A DNA stretch of 64,000 nucleotides. It comes from Angiostrongylus vasorum. Lineage: Eukaryota; Nematoda; Chromadorea; Rhabditida; Metastrongylidae. Numbering within the stretch: the first letter of the stretch is position 1; every line of letters starts with the position of its first letter. Positions 24,701 to 36,292 of the stretch are shown one piece after another. Under the pieces are notes generated by a model. That model did no database searches, was not told the origin of the DNA, and was given only the letters and a program-made list of their open reading frames with translations. The translations under genes and the position numbers were made by a program. The stretch is from NCBI GenBank assembly GCA_018806985.1, contig JADANN010000459.1, positions 248,001 through 312,000 of the forward strand. The letters are read 5' to 3'.

Positions 24701-27700
24701 CATGTCAGTGAATTTAGTTTTTTACCAATTGGTCTAAAACTTTCTGTACGTTCTGTGAAATCGTAGTGCTGATTGGTTATGGAACTTCTTCATTGTATCT
24801 CCGAGCTGATGCTCAGAAAAACGTTCTAGAATTATCACGAAATTCACTAGGTGTGAAAATACTTTGAAGCTTATTGCTGTTGCATCCATGTTTCCTTGTA
24901 GAATCCACTAATAATAGAAGTAACAATTCAATGGTAATTTGAAACGTTAAAATTCTAATAAATAAGTTTCATGAAATATTTCATAAGTTTTGGACAGTTA
25001 AATTGGAATAAAGCAAAAGCACTTACGTAATAAATCTAAATTTTCAACAATAGGTCCTTGTTCTTACAGTTAATTTTCTCTTAGCATCAAATATCAGGAA
25101 TAACCCGAAAATAGTGTTACGAATTCCTTCGCCCACCTCTACCTATAGGGATATATCACCACATCCTGGTCAGGCGCAGTGCATGAATTGGTCTTCTGCA
25201 ATGACCTGGTGGTCCAGTAGAAGTAAACATCAGTATCTTATTGTTGTGGACTTTAGTTTATTAGCGATTGACTGGTTAGATAAGGGAATAAAATTCAAGT
25301 CCATCCATATTGGGACTGAGTGCGCCCTTGTAATGCACTGAATCCTATCATGGGGCATTTTTTTCTGTTAAGTTTTCTTGACTTTTCACTTTTTCGTTTG
25401 TTCACTGTATCGTCAATTAGTATTTATAATCAAGAATGTTATATGGATGTTATATTTAGAGCTATTCATTCAATACTGCTGAAGTCCGAATAGTGTGGAG
25501 GAACTGGGAGCCTGTCTCTATTCCCGATCCCGACTCAAAAAACCTTCCCGATTTCGAACTTGTTCAGTTTGTGTAAGTGTTGCGAGTTTTTCACTACCAT
25601 ATTATGAATTAGACGGATTCGCCTGTGTCCGATTGTCCTAGGTTCAACATGTAGTCCTTCATTGATAACGTAGCACAAGGTTGACGAATTGTATTCTTCT
25701 AACGTTCCGACGTCTTCGTCTTCCTCGAAGCCGATGATCCAAGTCGTTGTCCACAGTTCTTCTTACTATCGGTGTAATGTCTTCGTCATCATGTCGAGTC
25801 GGATTTTCTTTAGCGGAGTACCGCTCGAACGAGGCAAGCTCACCCAGCTGTGCTTTTTATTTGGGATGGTTGTTGTTGGTGTGATTGTCCGGTGAAGAAA
25901 ATTGGCCTCGATACGACGACGAAGGCTCCACATCGAGAGCACCAACGACTGTGGACATCAAATCGGATCATCGGCTCTGAGGGAGGCGAAGACGTCGAAA
26001 CCTTAGCCGACTAAAGTTTATTTATCAAGCTCATATTAGCTAATCAATGAAAGAATAAATGTTGATTAATTCCCACGACCAAGTTTCTAGTAACCTTGGC
26101 ATTGATCAAATAATTCTCTGCGTTCTTTTTGAGCAAGCAAGTTCTTGTTCTTCTTCTTGTGCGAAGAAGCTATCCTGTGTTCAAAGTGATTGAAATCTTG
26201 GTTTAGCATTATCTCCATTTGGTTATGGAAGTGTTTGGCTGGGTAGATTGCTGTCAACTTGACCTTTCCAAGCTCTGAGGAAGGCGAAATGCGCAGAAAC
26301 GTCGGCTTGTTCTTGCATAAAGGACAGAATAACGCCTCGTGTTTGCTCAAGAAGATAGAGAATTACATGTTGATTAGTCATACCCAGGTTAAAGCAAAAT
26401 CGGTTTTTGAAATGTCATAGGTTCGTCTCACAGCACGGTCCTTATCCTATGCTAGCGTTAACCACTATTCTTGAAGAGACATGGTGACGGTGTAGTAGAC
26501 CTCTCTGCTATCTAAAAAATGCAGAGTAGTGTCTATGGTTTAAAGGCCACTAAAGTGGGGCTTGTACTATGGTCCGTATTGTGAAAACGTGGCACCTTTT
26601 TATCTGAGCGTATGTATGATACAAAGGCAGAAAAAAAGCACTTGACAGAGATTCTAGAACTATCGTTCAACACCTGTTTTGTAAAGTTTTGAGGCAAATG
26701 CAGTTAAGAATTGCAGTAACTTTGAATTCTTAATATTTGCAGGCATCGTAATGCAACATTGCTTTATACAGCTGGATTGTGGGATCAACTAGAAGTAGAA
26801 TTCACGTTCAGAAGATTATATGGTTATTACGTACTTCAGGTAATGAAAGTTTTTCGATGAGAGTTTATTAGGAGGAATCGGAAACCGGTTGCCACCTCTC
26901 TAAAGGATGTTAAAGAATGGTGTTAATGTGTGATTTGTGTCAAAATCTCCATCTCAATGCAAGAATATCTGTGTAATTTGAGGTACATCAGAATCCAAAA
27001 CGTCGTTTGTGTTGTTGTTATTGTTTCTACCGTGTAGCACTGATGGACACAACGAGCGCAGTGTTTAGAGGTGTCCTTAAATACACAAGTGGTTATTGGG
27101 TCGATCCTTCGCTCCTGTGTCATCGAGTCTTCCATCTGTCCGGAGTTAATAAATTGGTACCAGACTTGTCTGGGACGGTAGCAGCAATGGCATAGCACAC
27201 CGATAGGACACTACAGACCAGATAAGCATTCAATCACATCTGCGAAGATTGCTGAAGTGGCATGGCACATCCTCAGGGTTGGATCAGCTCGAGAAGCTAC
27301 ATTTTATTTCCTGCCATCGAGTGTCATAACACCTTCAGAATTTTTAAATATTGGCGTAGAGGCTTCAAATTCAAGTTCCACTGCAGCGACCTATTGTGGT
27401 AGTTTAAGGAAAACTTATTTTCAAGAAGGATAGAAATAGTAAATTGCGAGTTTGGATCAATTCATATCGTCACGAATGTGTTAAAACGGATCGCTTTAGA
27501 CGATCTAACCCAAGTCGTTACCAAAATATATGTATCGAATTATCGTCCGTTTATTTCTATTTAGGCGTATATGCCAACTTATTTGTCGGTCTTTATATCA
27601 TGGATAGCCTTTTGGATAGACACCAAAGTAAGTTCAATTACACTGATATGTACAACATTTGGTGAATCCTGTTTTTTCTTCTGAAATTGTAGAAATATGA

Positions 27701-30700
27701 GTTTCTTCGTTTATGGTTATGTGTGTTTTCTTGAGTACAAAATAGATTTCTGGGCATTGGATAGGCCTTTGAGCGACTATTCATGACTTTAAAATCAAGG
27801 GAATTATTATCATTTGCTTAGAAATCCTTTAACAAGAGACCAGCTTTAGAACGCCTTCGCATTGTGTGGGAGGTTGTGTGTTGCAAATAGTCGTCTGACC
27901 TTCAAACCTCCAACCAGACGACTTGTCTTTTTTTCTCATTTTTTGTTCTCATTTTTTTCTGAAACGGTTAAAGACTGGATACGTTGATAGAGCGTAATAT
28001 TAAGATTCCGATGTTTTCTATAATATTTCAAGCCCTTTATCCGTACCTCGAATTAGTTTCATTTAGTCTCCAATGTGCATAGTGTTTTTACCATTTCTAC
28101 GTTAGGCGGAAAAACGAAGCAGAGCAATTAATTTCATATCTGTTAACAACGCCGTAAATAACAATGGTTTAATATCATAGTTTCCGTTTATTGTGATTTG
28201 TCCTTGTTTTGTAAATAATGCCAATGTGCAAAATCGTCTTTCACCTGGTCTGATTTTACTGTTCCTATTAAGACGTAATGGGCAATCTGCATTCTGCACA
28301 ATCATGCGCGAATCGCCGATTGCCCGATTTGGACTGTGTAGGGGTCATTTTTCCTGGTGCTTTATTTTTGGGGCGCAGAATCCTCTTTTCATAATCCTTT
28401 TAGTCCATGTATAACCTGTCCTGTGTAGATGTTGTGGCGAGCGTCAAATGGGAGCTACTTTATTCTTTACTTGGAAACGTACAAACAGCTTTTCCTCAAA
28501 CGAGTTCATTGCCCGATAGTTTGAGAGCCGATATACTGTTATTTAATATCTAATCACTGTAGTGTATCGCAGTTATCGTATGGAATGTGCAGTTTAATTG
28601 CTACCAAACTAGACCCAACGTAAATAGGGCGCGTGTGGCGCAGTGGTCGGAGGCGCCCTGCAGCACACGTGGAATCGATCTCTGCGCCCATGGCCCACCA
28701 AGCCTTCCATCCCCGGGGTCGGCAAATTGGTCTGTCTTGTCTGGGAGGATAGCAGCACTGGATCAATATATCGGTGGGCCACCACGAGTCATTGTAAAAG
28801 CCAGACATGCATTCATTCACTTCCAAACGATGCTTTACGAAGTCGAATTCATGACTCATCCCTCATTGTTTGATCAACTCCGAGAACTTTGTCCTTTTAT
28901 AGTAGCGTATAGTATAATAAAAAGTATTGTACATGTCATTCATTCCATTAGAACGACAGAACAAATCTCATCTAAAATCCTATCGTGTTCACAAACCTAC
29001 CGAGTCCTTGTCGGAAAACTGCTGTTTATATTCGAAAATCCATCTGTTCCCTAACGTTATGAAGTTAAGCATCGTTCTATGCATCAGGGACGCAAAAACC
29101 CTCGCGGACGTTATGTGATTAATTAATGGTATGCCAAATTACTGTGTATGTCTTTCCAAACACAGTGAAACACAGCAAAAGAAGGTCTTTCAGCCGTAAC
29201 TTATTTATCGAAGTTCTTTATGTGAATATTTAGAACAGTCAGTGAACAATTGCGAAGTTTTCGCGTTTATTGGGGAAAGTAATGAAATACATTCTCACCC
29301 ATATGAGCCGGTTTCTAATTTTTACAAAATATGTAAAGTAGTAATTGCAGGCATTGCCAGCGCGAATAACACTGGGTGTTTCATCACTTATGGCGCTCAC
29401 TTTCCAGTTCGGTAATATCGTAAAAAATCTTCCCAGAGTCAGTTACGTTAAAGTGAGTCCTTTAACACTTTGTTGTTTGTTGCTTCACCACAACCAACTC
29501 AATGTTTATGTTAATTCTTAAAATAACGAAATTGTGCTCATCCAAATAAGAGAATCTGAGAGACTACTTGTGGTCGCAACCTTAACCTTTTTATTTACTG
29601 CCTATTATTTTTTAATGGCAAGGTATGTTTGCAAAACTGCGGACCGCAGGTGTCTGCGGTGGGGAACGAACGCGCTATTATCCCTTGCGGGGGCTAACGC
29701 GTTCACCACCACACCATGCGGGTCCTTCGTTTCGCCTGTTTCTCAGCTAGTTCTATCGATCACTGCCATCAGCAATCACCCGTTAGCGGGATTGATCTGG
29801 GAAGCCCAAATCAGCAATGAACGCAGTTAAGCTGAGACTGTAGTTATAATCACAATCTTAATCTTTTTATTTACTGCCTATTCTTTTTAATGACAGGGTA
29901 TGTTACGAAATATATTTTCTATGATGCTGAGATATTTGCAAAACTCCGGACCTACTTGTAGTCTACTTCCTCTCAAAGTGCAAACGTTGCAAGTATTTGG
30001 ATCCACTCGCATAGCTGTATCATGTAGATTAACGAAAAAAAAAGCCAAAAAACTAGTCGTTATTAACAGCCAACTGTATAAACTAACTAAATTTCGGGTA
30101 GAACTCAACAAGATCCATTATATTCACGCTATCAGAGATGTTCGCAGAAGAATCTCGGTCACAGAAGAACTGTACACCGTCCCATCAATCTTTTTCTGTA
30201 CTTTTTGGAAGCCTTGAGACTGAAATTAAATAGAAAATTGGGATCCAGAGCCTTTTTAACGAGCGAGTTTCTATTTGATGTAAAACGTTCTTTGTAAGAT
30301 GAACAAAAAAAAATACATGATTGAATTGTAGCCATCGCGAAGGATGACGCACTCTCAGTCACAGTTTCCGCTCAACAACTGCTTTTCACATGGAACGGAA
30401 CTTTTCCATAAAGCCTAGTAACAGTGGTTCCATATTGAGTTCCGCTGCTTTGAGAGCTGCATTAAGGCGTTTCTTCCAGAATGGAGAATATTCCTGTGGG
30501 TTTACTCTTGGATGAACTGCGGGACATGTCGAACTCTTTTTTAGTTTATGTGTACCTGTCTTGGGCGGAAACTTCCGCAGTACGTAGCACTTCGATTCCC
30601 AGAAGCAACTCTCTGAATAACATTACTGGACCGAAATTCTGTAGCACTAGAGATCGTGATAAGGTCGAAGAGAGAGAATGAGGATGATATCTTCCTCTAG

Positions 30701-33700
30701 GAAAACTCCAGTGCTTTGTCGATGAATATTATGTGCAAATAAGGTGGGAAACACACTACAATGGCTCATAAAACCTATTATTTTTTCTTTATTCAACATA
30801 TACTTTAAAGACCGCGACACTGAGCTGACAAAATAAGAGTGTAGTAAGCAGTCATTACTCTACCGAGAGAGCTATGTATGGGAGATAATCACGTCAACGC
30901 GTTCAACAAAAAGATTCGTCTCCTTGTAAGAGGGACATTGGGAAGGAATGCTTAGTACGGTGGACTAATGAAAATTTTATGCTGTTTTTCTCCTTGATTT
31001 CACCTTTTTCATCTCAACATGATTTCGTTTACTCCGCGACCAACTCAAACGACTAAATTGGTTTCAAGTTACAATAATTATTGCGCAAAATGCCTATATT
31101 GGACAACGTTAAGGCCGATTTTTGCGTAAATATGTAACCGGTCATTGAGATAAGCACAAATTTAGCATTCTTTTTTTTTACATGTTTTGATCGCGTGTGA
31201 AGCAGTAGTCGGAGGCGCCCTGCAACACACACGTGGAATCGATCCCCCGCGCGCACGGCCCACCCGTCGCTCCGGGGTCGACAAATTGGTACCAAACTTT
31301 TCTGGGAGGATAGCAGCAATGGCTCGATACATCGGTGAGCCAGTGCGAGTCATTGTAAAAGCCAGATATGCATTCAATCACCTCCAAACGATGCTTAATG
31401 AAGTCGAATGCATGGCGCATCCCTCAAGGATTGATCAACGCCGACAGTTTTAGTCTTTAATTTGTACCTAGAAGATAAGTGTTTCGAAACGAGTCTTTCG
31501 AAACACTCTATTTGTTATTTTCGTCAATATTGACGTCAGACTGCTGCCAATAAATATGTACAAGGAGTGCATTTTACTGAATTAGTAAAACTGCGCTTTT
31601 TCTAATCCACTTCGTTTAGTTCGTAGGATTCGTTTGATAGAACTTTCAGTTATTTTCAACTTTTTCTTCACTGGAGTGCCAGAAGTTGTAAGATTGAATC
31701 CACTAAATGCTATTGTGATACTGGTAAAGATATTTAGTTTATTTCTAAAGGTATTCTCGACAGAGAATCATAGTCACTAGCATCCGTACACGTTATCATT
31801 ATTTACAAACAGTAGGAAGCAACTGATTACAAAGCCTGTTTCAGTGCTTATCAGTCATCGCTTTTACCATTTCCATTACCTGTAATTATTTTATTCAACC
31901 TGGTGTTGGTAGTTATCGCTTGTCCGTGTCGTGCATAAAGCTATCCAGTGTGCTTCATTTTTTTAGTGGCAACGTTACATAATATGAACTACAATGTCCT
32001 TGGCTTTAAGTAGGACTCATGTGTATTCGTTGCTAGGTAATCATTAATGATCTTGCTTGTGAAATTGTGTAAAAGAAACAACAGCAATGTTTCTTCAGGC
32101 TCTCGATATCTGGATGTTCGGTTGTGTGGGGTTCATCTTTCTTTCGCTGGTCGAAGTAAGTTTTAACATTATGCTAAGTCATAATACTTCACTAATTTTC
32201 AATAAGATATCAGGTTTCGGTTGCTTTGGTTTTTGTTTAGCTCATTACAGTCAGACCCCGTTAGCTAAAGGAAATGATTCAACAGTTTTCTGTTGTTTAT
32301 TTAGAAATTGAATACTTGTAGCCAATGAATAACACAATGTAGATGCGCAATTTAACCCGTTGCAATAAAAAACGAAACACAGACATTAACTGCCAATCAG
32401 TGTTGTGTTTAGAAAGTTGCCTTTTTCGAAATTTGAAAAAAAAGTTGAAAAAGGTTGAAAAATAGATGTATCCAGAAGGTTTTCCTCACCTTCATACCTT
32501 GTTATGGCTGCTCGTGTTTTAAAAAAATTCGAAGTACGGGGCCATGAATAGAATATCAGAAGCCTGAGTAGATGATTAGATGAGGGCTGATGTCAAGAAC
32601 AATTCCGCTTTCAAAGATAGTGTTCCGAAAGTTAGGGACCGGTAAAGTTATGTTAGGGCACGGTTAGTACAGTGGTAGTGGTGTCCGCCATCACGAGCAC
32701 GGTGCTAGTTCGATTCCGCTTCGGGCCAATCAAGCCTCTCATCCCTCCAGGGTCGGGAAATTGGTACCGGACTTGTCTGGGAAAAAAAATCACTCTCTGT
32801 AATGCAACTGAGAACTCTCCAGCCCGGCTATGTCAGGACTCCAGGGAGAATTGCTGAACCAGCATTCTACGACATTGGAGATGAAATGGAAATCCTCAAG
32901 CAGCAACTGAAACCGCAGGTAAAAGTTGGAAGATTTTCGTGAACAATGGATGCGAGGAAAATAATCGAATGTGGGAAGTGCCAGGATCTGCACAGTAGAC
33001 GTGAAGACGGCTCAAATAAAATAAAAGAGAAAAATGTTTTTGATTTCCCAGTATGGTTCACTGTGAAGAGAAAAGCATGCAAGGAAACGACACTCGGTAG
33101 CGTGAGACCAATGCAGCGTTGAAGAAATCTTGCCTTTAAATTAAAATCTAACGAATAAAAAAAGTCAACTAAGAAGTGATAGCTAGTATAAATTTCAATT
33201 CTGTTAACCTTAAAATTTTGCAAGTGTAACCAACTACTTTGAAAGGCTCTGAAAAGTTGTTGCTATCGACAACTTGCCTGAACTAAAAGTTGATATTGGA
33301 TGACGCATTTCGGTGATTCATGCAAAACACATTTCTATGGACAGTAGTTTGCTATGACCAGGATTTCACAAAACTCGTCCTCCAGGTCGAAAGACTCCAA
33401 GCGCTCTAATTGTGGCGAAATCTCTTCATAGTATAACCAGTTAACTAAGTCAAAGCTGATGGATTTTAATTTCATCTAAATCCTAACCGCATTTTTTTAC
33501 GACCATGTAAGGAAATCGTAGTCAGCAGTGCAAAATGAACATATAACAGTGTTAAACTTTTTTTATTTTCCGCCTACCATAAGTTTTCGAGGCAGTATAT
33601 GATGTGAATAAACCACAACGATGCTGGGATATTCGCAAAACTTAGACACCGGAGCAGATCGAACCATAATTTCCCTTTCCGGAACTCGCGCGCTACACAC

Positions 33701-35565
33701 TGTGCCACGAAAGCCTCTGCGTTTCTTCCAGCTAGTTTTCTACCTAACGTTGCCATCAACAATCACCCGCCAGCGGGATTAATCTGATGCGCACAAATTG
33801 GCATTGAGCCCAGTTAAGCTGAGGCTGTAATAAATACGTATAAAACATATAATAAATTAAATGCGCTAGAACATTGTGCATGATGCAGATCGTTGTTTAC
33901 GGTTTTGACAACTTCGTCTGCAGTGGTAATAGTTTTGCTAAACTTTATTTCGACTCTTCCTTCATTCTTTGCTGTTGGATGAAAATGAGAACTCATTGAA
34001 GCGACCGACCTAAGGATCATCGGTAGTCTGTCGTTTAAGTTATCGTTAACCTCCTCTCCAAATAGTGCATTTATTCCCATTAGAGCATCTGCACTAATGG
34101 CATTGCAACACACTGAAGACAGAACTACTTTTGACTTGGTCTTCATTGTCGCCTAAAAGAATTCCTTTTCTTTTTAGCGTGTGTGCTTAACGCGCTACGT
34201 TCCGCTGTAATTTACGCAAGAAGTTTTTCCTCAAGTCAAAATAGATTCTGTTATGTTAGATAATGCTTAAACATTGTATTATGGGGACATTCCTCTGTCT
34301 TATAGATACTATTACCTACGTTATCCCTTTCGCGACGAAGCTGGTTTTTCTGCAACTGACGGTAAATGCTCGATCGCTGGAGCATTTCAGGAGTTGATCA
34401 CTTTACAGATTTGTAGAAGTGACTTTGTTCTATCACATTAATCACATGCAATTTTTTATACACTGTAATTCCAAATTTGAAGATGTTTACAAATGAAACT
34501 TGCAAAAAATTGGAGACAAGAGTCACGTTTTCCAAAGCGGAGAAGCCTCATTTACAAGCACAAAGGCATAGATTGGAGAACAGCATCGTGTCTTCCAAGA
34601 CAAAAGATTTTTTGTTCATTTGCTTTCATATTCTAGTTATAAGTTTGTAGTTCTCTTCTGTGTATGAAACCACTGTCTTTAAATGTCGTTCTAAGTGGCG
34701 TCCTCCATAATCCGCTATTCAAGCCATTCTATGCGCCAGGGAGCAAAAATTTGCGGGCCATGAGCTTTGTGGAAGCATGTCAATAGTGCGGCATATACCA
34801 AAACCAGTTTTCTTCCCCTACTTTTTTCCAAAAATTTACTCAGATGTAACGGAACGGAACTCAGTACACATCTCAAATTGACATTCCCATGTAAAAAGTT
34901 TGCACTTTATTCACTACCAACTTTCATTTCACTTTAGTGTGGATAATCACTGCCTTGGTTCAATGGTAAGCTTGGATAAGATTGTTACAATGTAAGGACC
35001 TCGTATAAGCCCATAAATAAACCAGTGCCTTAAGAAGTTTACCTTTTGAGAAACTAAAAAATTGTATAGAGTTAGGGCACATGCGGCTACTCGGACGATC
35101 TATAATGTTTTATCTATTCATTGTTAGTTTCTGATATTTCGGTGATGAATTCTACACTGATCATTCTTAGAAAGTCATATTTAGTTGGCCGTTGTTGGTT
35201 TCGCTGATAAGTTAGACGCAAAAAGAAAACGGCATGCGCGGACAATGAAACATGCCGTCATTCGTAGCGATTCCGATCAGCAATGGTTTTCGAGGTTTAG
35301 GCCCAGTCATTATTCTGAAGTTGCCGACACGAGTCCTCTGGGTCCCGGTGTATCGTTGCTTGTAGGAATAGAAGGAAATGGCAGTGCTCAACATAGGCAA
35401 TGCGACGATAAAACACGTCGGATAATCATGCAAGTTGATCAACCACGTCATTTGAATGGTGAGAAAATAGACGAGATGTCAGCAAAGCTGTTTCCACTAC
35501 TTTTCACTGCATTCAATATTTTCTACTGGTTCTACTACATCGGAATATCCGGAGGGATTTTTTAG
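18797..35565 (+). CDS. Cys-loop ligand-gated chloride channel subunit (ACC/LGC acetylcholine-gated group)
   Basis: Eight exons are proposed: 18797-19219, 23774-24136, 25460-25572, 26743-26839, 27565-27627, 29351-29452, 32099-32155 and 35185-35565 (about 532 residues). The N-terminal exon carries [13 protein letters not shown] and a hydrophobic start that may be a signal peptide. The ligand-binding domain has [41 protein letters not shown] and a Cys-loop with exactly 13 residues between cysteines ([10 protein letters not shown]). Then come [17 protein letters not shown] (M1), [15 protein letters not shown] (M2, with the PAR motif of anion channels), M3 ([16 protein letters not shown]), a basic cytoplasmic loop and M4 ([16 protein letters not shown]). 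It should form a plasma-membrane pentamer mediating fast inhibition. The family comprises ACC-1 to -4 and LGC-46/-47; I cannot pick one. Exons 2-8 join cleanly. The exon 1 donor (TTT/GTTCTT) is poor, so a small exon may be missing. Confidence 0.92.
20500..20692 (-). repeat. R2 tRNA-derived SINE, reverse copy
   Basis: On the minus strand it has the R2 body in order: a decayed GGATCGATCC-like B-box region, AAATTGGTATAAAACTTG, GCAGCACTGCTTGACTGACG and GGCCACCGCAAGTCATTTTA. It lies in intron 1 of the channel gene. The tRNA-like head is degraded and the 3' part is missing. Confidence 0.6.
20873..20896. repeat. AT dinucleotide microsatellite
   Basis: About twelve TA units run without interruption, followed by TGTATATAA. 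It lies 30 bases before an R1 insertion. Confidence 0.9.
20927..21297 (+). repeat. R1 SINE-like element, sense orientation
   Basis: It starts with CCTCTCAGCGGTTTACAGCC and the pairing strand GACTGAGAGG, so the 5' stem is kept by compensating changes relative to other copies (CCTCCCA/TGGGAGG becomes CCTCTCA/TGAGAGG). The body (CCCAGCTAAGAGTAAAGCAA, GCAAATCTCCCTCTGGTTCA, GGGGGCAGACTTTGGC) follows. The end GGGCCATTCAAGTTACAAACT is a decayed tail. It is in intron 1 of the channel gene. Confidence 0.82.
22858..22916. repeat. degenerate GATA-type simple repeat
   Basis: AGATA and TAGATA units recur with interruptions (AGATAGATATAATAGGTAGA and following). No function is implied. It lies in intron 1 of the channel gene. 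Confidence 0.7.
25676..26022. mobile_element. Penelope-like terminal arms in inverted orientation (fragment)
   Basis: The right part reads GGATCATCGGCTCTGAGGGA then GGCGAAGACGTCGAAACC (25,965-26,002). The left part, read on the minus strand, is GGATCATCGGCTTCGAGGAA then GACGAAGACGTCGGAACG (25,730-25,693). These are two divergent copies of one sequence in inverted orientation around about 220 bp. The words resemble the hammerhead-bearing ends of the Penelope-like element at 38.2-39.7 kb. No coding remnant was recognised. The locus is between channel exons 3 and 4. Confidence 0.45.
26270..26308 (+). ncRNA. hammerhead-ribozyme-like motif (solo Penelope-like end)
   Basis: Reading 5'-3': stem I AAGCT (26,270-26,274), core CTGAGGA (26,275-26,281), an imperfect stem II with the loop GAAAT, core GAAAC (26,296-26,300), cleavage triplet GTC (26,301-26,303), then GGCTT pairing with AAGCT. 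GAAACGTC forms the very short self-complementary stem III (ACGT) known from hammerheads of Penelope-like elements, which work as dimers. Core bases match the consensus; stem II is weak, so activity is uncertain. Confidence 0.5.
27040..27305 (+). repeat. R2 tRNA-derived SINE
   Basis: Head words: GAGCGCAGTGTTTAGAGGTG and GGGTCGATCCTTCGC. Body words: AATTGGTACCAGACTTGTCT, GGACGGTAGCAGCAATGG, a GCATTCAATCACATCTGCGA stretch and GGATCAGCTCGAGAAG. This is among the most complete copies. It lies in the intron between channel exons 4 and 5. Confidence 0.75.
28625..28905 (+). repeat. R2 tRNA-derived SINE, near full length
   Basis: The head GCGTGTGGCGCAGTGGTCGG matches a tRNA A box and is followed by GTGGAATCGATCTCTGCGCC (B-box-like). 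The body runs through GGGTCGGCAAATTGGTCTGT, GGGAGGATAGCAGCACTGG, GGGCCACCACGAGTCATTGT and AACGATGCTTTACGAAGTCG, ending near GAACTTTGTCCTTTTATAG. A frame through it (28,587-29,054) is not a gene. It lies in the intron between channel exons 5 and 6. Confidence 0.82.
29617..29960. repeat. R3 repeat
   Basis: Words in order: ACTGCGGACCGCAGGTGTCT, GGTGGGGAACGAACGCGC, CACCACCACACCATGCGGG, TTCGTTTCGCCTGTTTCTCA, CATCAGCAATCACCCGTTAG and GCAGTTAAGCTGAGACTG, then ATTTACTGCCTATTC and a second start of the unit (GCTGAGATATTTGCAAAACT, 29,931-29,950). It is in the intron between channel exons 5 and 6, next to exon 5. Confidence 0.75.
31180..31462 (+). repeat. R2 tRNA-derived SINE
   Basis: Head: TCGCGTGTGAAGCAGTAGTC and GTGGAATCGATCCCCCGCGC. 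Body: GGGTCGACAAATTGGTACCA, GGGAGGATAGCAGCAATGG, CATTCAATCACCTCCAAACG, TGCTTAATGAAGTCGAATGC and ATTGATCAACGCCGACAG. It aligns along its whole length with the 28.6-kb copy. It lies in the intron between channel exons 5 and 6. Confidence 0.8.
32655..32790 (+). repeat. R2-related SINE with clear tRNA-like head
   Basis: The head reads GCACGGTTAGTACAGTGGTA and later GGTGCTAGTTCGATTCCGCT, a near-consensus A and B box about 40 bases apart, as in a tRNA of some 72 bases. The following CCTCCAGGGTCGGGAAATTG and GTACCGGACTTGTCTGGG are the R2 body, after which it fades. The head matches the one on the 58.3-kb repeat (GTGCTAGTTCGATTCCG) more than other R2 heads. Confidence 0.7.
33575..33850. repeat. R3 repeat, diverged copy
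   Basis: It keeps GATGCTGGGATATTCGCAAAAC, CTAGTTTTCTACCTAACG, GCCATCAACAATCACCCGCC, AGCGGGATTAATCTG and GCCCAGTTAAGCTGAGGCTG in family order. The central tRNA-like part is much altered (GAACCATAATTTCCCTTTCC). It lies between channel exons 7 and 8. Confidence 0.65.
33901..34152 (-). CDS. possible first exon of a small unrecognised gene, antisense in a channel intron
   Basis: On the minus strand an acceptor (GGAATTCTTTTAG/G) is followed six bases later by ATG at 34,146, the spacing of a trans-splice site. The frame encodes [20 protein letters not shown], then about 60 residues including [13 protein letters not shown] and [16 protein letters not shown], up to a GT donor (AAAACC/GTAAAC) at 33,900. 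Beyond it the frame runs into an R3 repeat. The N terminus could be a weak secretion signal. I do not recognise the protein and found no second exon. It could also be chance. Confidence 0.3.
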
Positions 35566-36004
35566 TTTCGAGTCCTTTAAAACTTTCCAGTTAGTCGCTT
35601 TCAGGCTTGTTTGGCTTAGACTGAGACAAGGGGATCATGCGTTGAATTACTTTTTGTTATATATCCTTTTGTTTAGTGCAAAAGTATTGTCTTCACTATT
35701 TACACTTGATCCCATGCAGTTTAGCACTCGCATATTATCTTGGTATAGTGGTACGCTTACGAGGTTGTTATGATTTTTGTTGCTGCTGCGTTCTTCAATA
35801 GATTTTTCGCTAGTTTTTTTTTCATGTTTTTTTTTGTTTTTTTTTAAATGTTTCTGACAAGAAAGTACATGTTCCAGTGACAAATGGACTCAGAAAAGAA
35901 ATTTTTCACACCCTATTTATCGATTATGATCTCGTATTTCGTCTGAAGTTCATGTTTTTTTCGTAGTGATGATTTCTTTACTTTCACTTTAATAATTGCT
36001 TCGC

Positions 36005-36292
36005 AATAGCCCACGTGTAGCGCAAACGCTAGAGGTGCCGTGCAATACACACTGGATCGATGATCCCGCGTCACTTGCTCACCAAGTCTACTATCCCTCT
36101 GTGCTCATTAACTTTGGAATAGAGTTATCCTTGATGATAATAAAATTGACTTGATATGCAAGTCACCGAGAACCAGTCTGTAGGCCAAATATGCGTTCGA
36201 TCACCTCTATGCTTTATGAAGTTAGATGCATAGCGGCGGATACCACGAGAATTGGTCAGTGCAGGAAGCGTCAACCTCTATCCTTCATTATA
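36005..36292 (+). repeat. R2 tRNA-derived SINE, diverged
   Basis: It keeps CACGTGTAGCGCAAACGCTA (head), CACTGGATCGATGATCCCGC, AAATATGCGTTCGATCACCT, TATGAAGTTAGATGCATAGC and a terminal CAACCTCTATCCTTCATT. The middle TTGGTACC...TGTCTGG block is badly eroded. Confidence 0.6.

Noticed and set aside
28587..29054. 155-codon plus-strand open frame
   Set aside because: It is an open frame through an R2 SINE and intron sequence of the channel gene.
32655..32730. Candidate tRNA gene
   Set aside because: A and B boxes are present, but the sequence continues into the R2 body and the acceptor stem does not pair; it is a SINE head.
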